This document shows positions 55,856 through 64,000 of a stretch of 64,000 nucleotides of DNA, in pieces; the stretch's first letter is position 1; every line of letters begins with the position of its first letter. The notes under the pieces were generated by a model. The model was not told the DNA's origin and ran no database searches. It saw nothing but the letters and a program-made list of their open reading frames with translations. Source of the DNA: Cyrtodaria siliqua. Lineage: Eukaryota; Mollusca; Bivalvia; Adapedonta; Hiatellidae. The translations under genes were made by a program, and so were the position numbers. Location of the stretch: contig JAWPHD010000008.1 in NCBI GenBank assembly GCA_037043455.1, positions 434,001 through 498,000 on the forward strand. The letters run 5' to 3'.

Positions 55856-56480
55856 AAAAACAAGAGGCCCAAGAGGGTCTATATCGTTCTCCTTGCTGTA
55901 CACATTTGATCGAATTCAAGTAAAAACCAAAGCTTCTATGCTCTAAACAAGAGGGCCAATATGGCCGTTAATTGCTAATGTGACGAACTTCGAAATGATG
56001 AAAAGATTGTCAAACAAGCTTATAATTTCACAACAGACAAATATCACACAGTAGATGGCGTACCATCGCAAATTACAGCTTCCGCTTTAAAGTGTTCATG
56101 CCCAGTAATTGCCCAGTAAGTGTATATATATTTTTATAGGTTTGGGATCTCAACAGTTTTCAAGTTATGACCCAGTGGCTACTTCCCCATGTGTGGGGAC
56201 GGACACCGGGGCTGATGCTGCTTGGAAGGTTGTATGAAACTGTTCATGCCCAGAAAGTGTATAAATTGTTCTCGGCTAGATCTCAGCAGTTTCCAAGTTA
56301 TGACCAAAGAGTTATGTCCCCAGGGATGGGAATAGACTTCGCGGCCGATGCTGGTTAGATGCAACCGTATGCTCATGTCCAGTAAGTGTAAATACGGTAA
56401 TAGGGTGGGGACCTCAAACGAAACGAAGTAGCTGCAGATTGAACAAAGCAAAATAATACCATTTAGCAATACATCAAGGG
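55856..56480. repeat. Dispersed repeat block
   Basis: ACAAGAGGCCCAAGAGGG, ACAAGAGGGCCAATATGG and two related blocks around GTTATGACC (56165 and 56300) with CCCAGTAAGTGTA or CCCAGAAAGTGTA mark an internally repeated non-coding element. The open frames here are chance. Confidence 0.4.
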
Positions 56481-57358
56481 CCATTGCTGTGTCGTTACTA
56501 ATCAGAGTTGGTTTTCGAACTGTTCATCGATTTCAACAGTCTTGCTAAGTTTCGTAAAGGTTAGATGAAAAAAATGAAAGCTTTATCGTCTTAACTAGGC
56601 AAACTATGGCTATATAACTATAAATACAGGACCAACACGCAAATGTTAACCGTCCAAATTTGCTGGTTTTCGAATTCGTCCGAGCTTTTATTGATATTAA
56701 CAATCTGGTACTACAGATGAGGTAACCTTCAAGACAGAGCTAGCCGCTTTCTAACTTGAACGTTTAGGACCACAGCTGTATATCGTTCCTAATGATAGAA
56801 AAGCTGTGTCGGCTGGCTTTGGCACCCAAGAGCTGCTACTGTAGCCGGATTGTTTCTAGAACGATCTGAAATAGCAGTTCGTACACAAAGGTCACAGAAG
56901 AAAGCGTGGACAATTAAGAAACTAGCCATTTTAGACTAGAAGAAACAGTTATTTAAAACCGCTAAATTCTGCTTTGTTAACACTCTAGTTCCTACAGTTG
57001 GCATCCGATCGTTACCACACTCTATTAGAGTCTTAACATTGATGAAAGCTTGGACGAGATCGAAAACCACTCATATCTGATAATGAACATTCGATTTATG
57101 ACCTTTGATTTTAAGCACGTTAACGATCTCGCAGAACGTTTGTGTTAATCAACGAACCACACCCGTAAGTATCAAGGCACGATTGTGTATATATACTGAG
57201 TCATCCCGCATTTCAAATAACTCTCAACTCCCACAACTCACACAACATCTATAGTGCGCTAGGTCAAATTCGTCAATCTGTCGGATCGTCAGATTCCGTT
57301 ATACGATATAATATGTCCCTAGTACTGAGTATTGTTTCCATGTACTAACAATATTATA
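56481..57358. other. No gene recognised
   Basis: Less AT-rich than its surroundings, with a TATATATA at about 57187. No domain could be read in any frame. Confidence 0.35.
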
Positions 57359-57640
57359 AGAATCTTTCATGGGTATTCGAACCAAACCGAACTTATACCA
57401 GATAGGGAATTCCAACCCGAAGTATAAGTGTTTTTTTCGTAACCGAGGCTCTGACGAGGTTCCGATTAAAACACTTATACCGAGGGTTGGAATTCCCTAT
57501 CTAAACCGAATACCCATGATAGATTCTTTTTCTTGCATATCAGAGACATGTTGTGCGTTGTCGTCGCAATCTGTTAACGTTTTGCATGTTTTCCTGAATA
57601 ACGGATGTTGGCGCGCCTGAATTTTATCTCGACCCAAGGG
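57359..57640 (-). repeat. Dispersed palindrome-bearing repeat, copy 3, with full palindrome
   Basis: Arms AGAATCTTTCATGGGTATTC and GAATACCCATGATAGATTCT enclose GATAGGGAATTCCAACCC and its complement, with CCGAGGCTCTGACGAGG in the centre. The rest matches the other two copies in reverse. Confidence 0.6.
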
Positions 57641-58282
57641 TGAGATGGAAATATCTAGCCCGGTAAAATGACGGATATCCTTGTCCGGTATGCAAGAAAC
57701 ATATTTCCGTCGTATCTAGTTATATTTAACGGATAAAACGTTTCATTTTTCGTCCGTAGTATTGGCTTAAAAAGAGAAAAAGAAAATTCCTTCTTAATTC
57801 CATAGCTCTAATGCAGCACCGATGCATTTTGGACAGCATTTGTGTTTGACAGGCGCGTAGCGTGCCATACTCATTTACTCACGTGAGTAAACTTTACAAT
57901 CAATGTCTGAAAAATTGAAAGATTTAAAACTCGAAAAATGCAATAAAATCGTAAGCTTTAGGAGGGTTCAGGTCTATTCTTCATTTTCTACAATGGTCAA
58001 AGTGTCATGACATATTATTACAAAATATGCCTGGAATTACACACCAGAATGCACCATTTAAGACTACCATTAAACCAAATTCAATCCAAACCCCGCGCAA
58101 CTTAGTTGCAGCATTATTATAGGTTTATGGGGACGGGCGCAAGTCCTAATAGGCGTCCGCCAAGTAGGCGTTTAGGTATCGTGAGTAACTTCAATTTTAG
58201 CCACGCTACGCCCCTGGTTGGTGTTATTGCTGTTGATGATGAAGAACTACCCCTTCCTGAGTGAGCAACTGTTTTTTCTTGC
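57641..58282. other. No gene seen
   Basis: No recognised repeat or coding sequence before the 18-base minisatellite. Confidence 0.35.
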
Positions 58283-58309
58283 TTGGCACATATTTTTTTG
58301 CATGGAGTG

Positions 58310-58537
58310 CCTGAAGAGCGAGCCGTGCGTGAAGAGCGTGCATTGCGCGAAGAGCGTGCAGCAGTGCGTGAAGAGCATGCAGTGCGTGAAGTGAGTGCAT
58401 TGCGTGAAGAGCGTGCACTGCGTGCAGTGCGTGAAGAGCGTGCAGTGCGTGAAGAGCATGCAGTGCGTGAAGAGCGTACAGTGCGTGAAGAGCATGCATT
58501 GCGTGAAGAGCGTGCAGTGCGTGAAGAGATTAATTAA
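58310..58537 (+). repeat. 18-base minisatellite open on both strands
   Basis: About 13 units of GCAGTGCGTGAAGAGCGT read REERAV on plus and HALHA-type on minus. All unit losses are multiples of three on the plus strand, so an 84-codon frame starting at 58283 stays open. No neighbouring exon or domain supports a gene. Confidence 0.6.
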
Positions 58538-58609
58538 TGATTAATAAAATATTGTCATTTAAGTATATCAGGAAACTCGGTCGTAAATTACAAATTATCA
58601 AGGGACATG

Positions 58610-58740
58610 GTATCGGTTGAAAATACCAGATCGTTTCGTTGGTATCAGTATCGGTATCAGACCGATTTGTTCTTAAAGCTACACAATCCTGATAAAATGC
58701 ACACTGGTACTGAAAAAAATCTAACGGTTATTACGAATGT
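58610..58740 (+). repeat. Dispersed repeat, inverted relative at 60680-60790
   Basis: AAAGCTACACAATCCTGAT and AAATGCACACTGGTACTGA match the complement of 60680-60790. No coding. Confidence 0.4.
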
Positions 58741-59401
58741 TGTACCAAGTGATTACTGTGTACGTGTGGGTTCATATATACAACATGCGCGCTACGTAAA
58801 TTCACTGAATATTAATGAGATAAGGCGGTACTGAATGGGACGCTTCAGGTACTTTGTGAATCGACCACTGGTCTTATATCGGGTATAAAAGCGGATTTTA
58901 GCAACGACATTTGACCACCGAACTGAGGAGACCACTCTTCTGTAGAAAGACCTAATACGAAATATAAGTCATTAGAAATTGAAAATACGGCAGTGTTAAC
59001 TAACAACTGATAGTTGTATTAGATACTAATTAATGTTTCCTAAGTTAACTTATGTAAATCTTTAATTTTCTTTAATTAAGTTAAATGTAATTTTAAATGA
59101 AATCAAGCCGGTAGCCATCCTTGAAATTTAACCCAGGAATATCACTTATTTTGGTGTCCGGTGGAATTAACCTCCCTCTCCGCCCTGGATTTTGTTTTAA
59201 TTTCCTTCCTTCAGTGTGTTGCACTAGTATATATATTTGTTTTTATGAAAGTACATTCCCAATTCAACCAAGGGGACAGCCTCTGTGTGCCCCAGTGCAG
59301 CTATGGACCTGGAAAAGCAGTATATTGAAAAGCACAAGGTCCTTCGCGATTGAACATATTTATGTATAAGAAACTTATTTAGTACAGTTTATGTTAATCG
59401 G
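58741..59401. other. No gene seen
   Basis: The frame 59121-59369 has no recognised domain. No structural repeat noticed. Confidence 0.35.
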
Positions 59402-59482
59402 CCTTCGTAGCGCAATAGGTTAACGCGTTACTCTAGATATGCTGACCCCGTTGCGGACGGGGTTCAAACCCGCGGCTCTGTT
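59402..59482 (+). mobile_element. tRNA-like sequence, probably a SINE head
   Basis: CGTAGCGCAATAGGTTAACG and GGGGTTCAAACCCGC look like A and B boxes. The terminal halves do not form an acceptor stem, so a functional tRNA is unlikely. Confidence 0.4.
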
Positions 59483-60679
59483 ACTCATTTTTTTAAAGCA
59501 AAAATGTTTTATGAATTTTCTTTTTTTATGAAGAAGTGGTAGTAAAATGGCTTTGAGATTCATCAAATTTAAATGTTAACAAACATAAAGATAATAGCAC
59601 GTACACAAGCACGGCCAACGCACGCACCCACAAACACACGCGCGCACGCAAGCACGCGCGCGCACCTTCACTCTCCCATATGTTAGTTAATATTTGTGTA
59701 AACGGTGTAGGAAAGAAATTTAGAAAAAGACCAATACTCAGTCCATCCGCAATAACGGGATCCTGCGACTGCGTGAAATACATTTGAGATATCGAAATGA
59801 AATCTTATTTGTGTATCCTTTTCAATATGGAGATGACCGACGTCATTGTTTTTATTTCGTCAAAATATGATTGCCATGGCAACACAGTGGGAAACAAATC
59901 CGAAAGGATGGATATATGTGGCATGTTTCATGAAGAGACATTCAATTTATAAAATTTACTCTTTTGTTGTGTTGCCAAGAAGCTCCGGAATTGTGTAACG
60001 GAAGGATAAACGGTTGGACGATCTTCGTGTGTATACCACCACATCCTAAAAACTACGATTTGCGAAAAATAATATTGCTGGTCTTTTTTCAACAAATGCA
60101 AATTCCACATCTATAACTATTAATTTGAACAATACCCTTCAAGTGTCTCATTTTAAACAATAATTTCTCCCTGTCCAGTGTCAACACCTGAGCATGTATT
60201 TCACTGTACATACTATTTTGCTACCGATACACGCTCTAGGTATATGTGTACATGTATACTATGTGTGTCATTTTGTATTGTTTCAAGGATATTATAGGAA
60301 ATAAATATGTATATGGAACATATGTGGAATACGCGGGTAAGTGTTTATAATTCTCTACATGGTGATGTATTTACGTTATGCTTATCTCATTTTCCCACAC
60401 TTCTGTTGAACAAACATGTATATATTTACATTACACGCCATTGAAATATCCTCATCGAGTTGAACAGTCTGTAGTTATCGGATATCTGAGCAAATTGCTA
60501 TATAAACGTTTAGGTTTATATACCCGTAATCACTGGGTGGTGCAGTTTCAAAGTTACCGAAGCGTTTATCCCGCCTATTATGGAAATGTATCGATATGCG
60601 CTACGACAATATACCAGCCTAAACAATCTATACAACACATCCAGGAAAGAACTTCATCTATAGGCTTTCTTGCGTTTAA
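59483..60679. other. No gene seen
   Basis: A CACG/GCGC-rich simple tract lies at about 59600-59665. Otherwise nothing recognised. Confidence 0.4.
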
Positions 60680-60790
60680 AATACCTTGACACTGTGTTAT
60701 TTTATCGGGATTGTGTAGCTTTAACGGTATCGAACTCTGGTACTGAAACATTGTCTTTAGACTAGATCGTTCACATAAAACACTTTTTCT
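60680..60790 (-). repeat. Dispersed repeat, minus-strand copy
   Basis: The complement reads AAAGCTACACAATCCCGAT, matching the block at 58610. Confidence 0.4.
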
Positions 60791-60844
60791 GAGAATTTGC
60801 ATTTTACAGTTGTGAAGTTATAAGCATCAAAGATATCTATAGAG

Positions 60845-61025
60845 AGTGAGATGGCTCAGTGGTTAGAGTGTTGGCCTCTCACTCCGGAGGTCACGGGTTC
60901 GATCTCGCCCGGGAGCGTTCTCGTGGACTCTCAATAGAACACTCAGTACTGGTTTGTGCCAAGGAAACGGACTCGAGAGAGATTCATACAAGCTTCCTAT
61001 TTTAACTAATTTTGTATTTAGATGG
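60845..61025 (+). mobile_element. SINE family D copy
   Basis: A-box ATGGCTCAGTGGTTAGAG and B-box GGGTTCGATCTCG surround a CTCTCAC loop. Downstream, AGTACTGGTTTGTGCCAAGG and GAGATTCATACAAGC match the 44238 copy. Confidence 0.55.
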
Positions 61026-61180
61026 TGATAAGCTATATACGGAATGACCATGCCTTTTCACCGTATAAAGTTTACTTTGGTGTGAGCTATATACGTAGAA
61101 AATGTGAGCTATATGCCTACATATAAAGCTCACTGGTGAGCTATATACGGAATGAGCTATATACGGTGTAACAATGCATC
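61020..61180 (+). repeat. GAGCTATATACGG irregular repeat
   Basis: Five or six copies of TGAGCTATATACGG-like sequence with variable spacing between a SINE and a LINE fragment. Confidence 0.5.
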
Positions 61181-61224
61181 TCGTCCTCAACCTTGTGAAT
61201 AAAAAATAGACAAAAACGCTAATT

Positions 61225-61860
61225 TTCTGCAATAGTTTCATATCGGCCTGTTTGGATTCTCAACGGTGCCACACCTCACCGAACCTTTGCAAATGCAGCT
61301 CTGTGCTGTAAAGGTATTATAAGTTTGCAATATGATTCAACTTCATACTCTGATTTAAATAGCCTGTATGTTCTTAACTGGTTTCTACCTACTCCACTTA
61401 CTCCTGTTACTCTGTTTATACTATTCTTCCAATTAAATCTATTACATATAAATCCATTAGAGCCGTTGTAACATCTTCAATAAATTTTAACTTTGGAAAG
61501 GAAAAATGTATATTCGTGTATGCATCTAAGGCAATACTTCTAAACTTATTAGCAACAGAGTGGAACCGATTTTTACAATTTCGGTTAGCTTTATATAAGC
61601 CCAAACAAAAATACGTTTATTTATCCTTGTATTGTTAAGATTTGCATTACGACTCCAATGGTTACACACATGTTTCCATTGTCTAATACGAGGAGGTATC
61701 CAACCCGTATCACCTGATAACGCGGCCATTGGAGTGTATTTGCCTACTCCTAAGGAAAACCTCATGGCTCTATGTTGTATAGCATTTATACAAGAGAATG
61801 ATTTATTTCCCCAAATAGAAGCTCCATATGAAATAACAGGCCAGAGAAGCAACGAGTAAT
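61225..61860 (-). mobile_element. LINE RT C-terminal fragment, minus strand
   Basis: The minus strand reads PVISYGASIWGNKSFSCINA, AIQHRAMRFSLGVGKYTP and GDTGWIPPRIRQWKHV. After one frameshift it continues NRVTGVSGVGRNQLRTYR, CKLIIPLQHRAAFAKVR and PLRIQTGRYETIAEN. This block is unmistakable for mollusc-type LINE ORF2. It is broken by a shift and a stop. Confidence 0.75.
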
Positions 61861-61904
61861 TGTTTTGTACAGAAGTGGTAGATTGATATTGAAAATAACC
61901 GTGT

Positions 61905-62268
61905 TCTAGTGTTATATAAACATTCCAAGACTGTCTTTAAATATGAATCTTATCCAGATATGATGCCATTTAAACTAAGAACGGCAATGTCAAGAATACG
62001 ATTATCTTCGCATTCCCTCAGAGTACAAATAGAACTGATAGAGGTCAACGGTATTGTAATATTTGTAATTGTAATGACATAGAAGACGATTATCATTTTA
62101 TTTTAATTTGTCCCGTCTATGAGCATATTCGCAAACTTTATATTAAGGCGTATTATTATCGAAACCCTAGTGTTATTAAGTGTATTGAATTGATGCAAAG
62201 TAAGAAACATAAAACTATTCAAAATGTAGCTGTTTGTAAAAGAAGCATTTATTGTACGTAACACATTT
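61905..62268 (+). mobile_element. LINE C-terminal fragment, plus strand
   Basis: The plus strand encodes KYESYPDMMPFKLRTAMSR, LSSHSLRVQI and, after a shift, RYCNICNCNDIEDDYHF with CPVYEHIRKLYIKAYY. It lies head-to-head with the minus-strand fragment, but the two overlap in what they encode. They are therefore two separate insertions. Confidence 0.65.
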
Positions 62269-62539
62269 GATTATACGTAATTGTGTACATATATATTTAA
62301 GTTTATCCTCAGGTATTAGGTATTGTTCCAACAATTAATTTGTTTATATAATTGCGTGGGAGAGAGAGAGAGAGAGAGTACGTGCGTATGTGCGTGTGTG
62401 TGCGTGAGAGGTGAGTGAGAGTGTGTGTGTGCGTGCTGGGGTGCATGCATGTGTGCCTGTGATGTGTTTAATTAAACTTTGTATATTACATTTTGATGAC
62501 GAGATACTATATGTATAAGTCGAAATAAAATATCTGTTC

Positions 62540-62846
62540 TGTTCTGTTCTGGACAAAACTTGTAATTCATTTGGGTTGAAACGTATTGATCTTTGTAAAT
62601 CCATGAGAGCACGCGTAGTTAACGGTCGCTTATTTCATGATTATGACTGTGGAGCTTATACGTACGCCTCAAAAGAATGTAATTTTGCGAGTATTGATGA
62701 TTTTAATGTTTGCCCATTCATTGTATGGAGTGATCATTGTCCTGTTTCCTTTGCATTGATTTGTAATGTTAATTTAGATTTTGTAAATGATATACTTTTG
62801 TGTATATATTTAGTGTATCACGTTAATTATATGAAACGTTTGAAAA
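62540..62846 (+). mobile_element. LINE endonuclease-domain fragment
   Basis: The frame reads DLCKSMRARVVNGRLFHDYD, then ASKECNFASIDDFNV and WSDHCPVSFAL. The SDHxPV motif is the C-terminal catalytic signature of the apurinic-type endonuclease of LINEs. The fragment is interrupted at about 62846 by another LINE's 3' end. Confidence 0.65.
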
Positions 62847-62950
62847 GGTGGCTTATAGGTCCATTGGACCGGTTGTAATATCCATGTTATACATTTGAAC
62901 ATTATGTTGATACTTGTAGACATGTCACTATAATACTTACTTACTTACTG
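62847..62950 (+). mobile_element. LINE 3' tail inserted in the endonuclease fragment
   Basis: The segment GGTGGCTTATAGGTCC.. to ..GACATGTCACTATAAT plus (CTTA)n matches, in reverse, 45775-45890. It looks like a 5'-truncated insertion of the same LINE family. Confidence 0.5.
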
Positions 62951-63149
62951 TTAACGTAAGGTTGCTACTGTGAAAAGTAATGTTCGATATTAATGGTCGA
63001 GTGATTTAAAGAATGATTTCAGAGCGGGACTGATTTCTCGATTAACTGATTTGAATAGTTGACGAATAATATAGATATTTCGAACAGGTCGTCAATAAAT
63101 ATTATTATACCTCACTCAAAATTCTCTATGTAATTTCCCCATTCCCGAT

Positions 63150-63295
63150 CAGTCAACAATTGGTAATGTTTCATGGTAATGTTTCATGGCATGAAACATT
63201 ATCTCGTGCATACCGATCATTATCTCGTGCATAACCGATCAGTCAACAATTGGTAATGTTTCATGGTAATGTTTCATGGCATGAAACATTAAATC
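63150..63295. repeat. Two-copy repeat with internal hairpins
   Basis: CCGATCAGTCAACAATTGG.. and TTTCATGGCATGAAACATTA occur twice, about 90 bases apart. Each copy contains the self-complementary TGTTTCATGGCATGAAACA. Confidence 0.65.
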
Positions 63296-63379
63296 TTGAA
63301 AATTTGTTTCAAGTTCTTTATTGTTGTTAATAAAAAATAATTGCTGATTAAATGAATTTTGATGTTTGGTATAATAAAA

Positions 63380-63522
63380 TAAATATCACATCCCATGGAG
63401 GGTGATAGAACATATTGTCAACCCTCGATGTGGTAATGTCCACCTCGGCTAAAGCCTCGGTGGACATTACCAATCTCGGGTTGACAATATGTTCTATCAC
63501 CCTCCATGGGATGTGATATTTA
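63380..63522. repeat. Near-perfect palindrome near the window end
   Basis: Arms AAATATCACATCCCATGGAG and CTCCATGGGATGTGATATTT start about 65 paired bases, meeting at CACCTCGGCTAAAGCCTCGG. It lies between two parts of a LINE. Confidence 0.8.
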
Positions 63523-63552
63523 TATACTGTAGTTTGTAATTGTACAAATATT

Positions 63553-64000
63553 GTGCGTGATGTTGCCGATCCACTTTATTGTACAAAGGTTTTTAATAAT
63601 TGTGACCCTACTTTTACTGACGAGCCAATGGTAAGAAGTAAGGAATGGTATGATGCTGAATGTATTCAAGCGAAACAACGATATAGTGAAGCATTGTGCA
63701 TATTTAATAGATTCAACATTAATTTTAATATATCTAACTTTAGTGGAGAACAGTTTTGTATAGTAAAAAAACGAATATAAGGATATTATTAAAAGAAAAC
63801 GTAGGGCTTTGGAATTATAGAAATTGTCAGATATTGAGAAGCTTAGGCATTCAAAACATAAGGAATTCTGGAATTATTTTAAAAGTAGTAATAAAAAGAT
63901 TCGTCAAAATATTACTATTGAGTCGTTTTATGATTACTCTTCTGGATATTTAATAAAAAAATGATGAGGCAGAGGCATTTGCAATGAATCATGATTTTGA
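63553..64000 (+). mobile_element. LINE ORF2 linker region, cut by the window end
   Basis: The frame reads DEPMVRSKEWYDAECIQAKQ, then RYSEALCIFNRFN. With small shifts it continues to ..KHKEFWNYFKSSNKK and ..YDYFSGYL. This matches the linker between endonuclease and RT (WYDxEC..K..F..AL.xFN..FWxxF). It probably continues the element at 62540, with a 700-base insertion between. Confidence 0.6.

Noticed and set aside
17347..61025. A/B-box sequences as functional tRNA genes
   Set aside because: None forms a seven-base acceptor stem. Several recur with the same non-tRNA body, as SINEs do.
61225..62268. 5' inversion of one LINE by twin priming (minus fragment followed by plus fragment)
   Set aside because: Both halves encode the same region before the terminal finger, so they overlap in content and must be separate insertions.

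Overview
This is AT-rich eukaryotic DNA. It has split genes with GT/AG introns, tRNA-derived SINEs, non-LTR retrotransposon pieces, many MITEs, minisatellites and long palindromes. The repeat content and the SLC5 protein suggest a marine invertebrate, most likely a bivalve mollusc. That assignment is an inference; no species marker is visible.

The one complete gene is on the plus strand, from the ATG at 18362 to the TAG at 53115 (34.8 kb). I assembled 15 coding exons by splice sites, reading phase and protein similarity. They join without a frame break into a 630-residue sodium:solute symporter of family SLC5, in the SLC5A8/SLC5A12/SLC5A6/SLC5A5 group (sodium-coupled monocarboxylate, multivitamin or iodide transporters). 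Intron phases are 0,0,1,0,0,2,2,2,1,0,0,2,1,0.

Layout. 1-18.2 kb: intergenic or intronic, holding MITEs, a 1.7 kb internally repeated element, a piggyBac-like zinc-finger relic, a candidate first coding exon of a second gene on the minus strand (7553-7677), a LINE fragment, SINEs and minisatellites. 18.2-53.1 kb: the transporter, with introns full of repeats. 47.6-51.2 kb, inside the last intron: a 3.56 kb element with terminal inverted repeats that carries two degraded protein-coding pieces. 53.1-64 kb: 3' flank with SINEs, an in-frame minisatellite and several LINE fragments, one cut by the window end.

The most unusual signal is inside the transporter. In front of exons 8, 12, 13 and 14 the intron contains copies of that same exon's own 3' splice site and first codons: arrays with periods of about 93, 105 and 59 bases before exons 8, 13 and 14, and one decayed copy before exon 12. 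Before exon 14, fourteen decoy acceptors are nearly identical to the real one, and all those read lead to the same short alternative C-terminus. A second pattern is a set of 110-170 base palindromes whose arms are unrelated but several of which share a core close to CGAGGCNNTNGCCGAG, most with TGACGTC-type motifs nearby. A third is TTAA-flanked MITEs together with a piggyBac-like relic.
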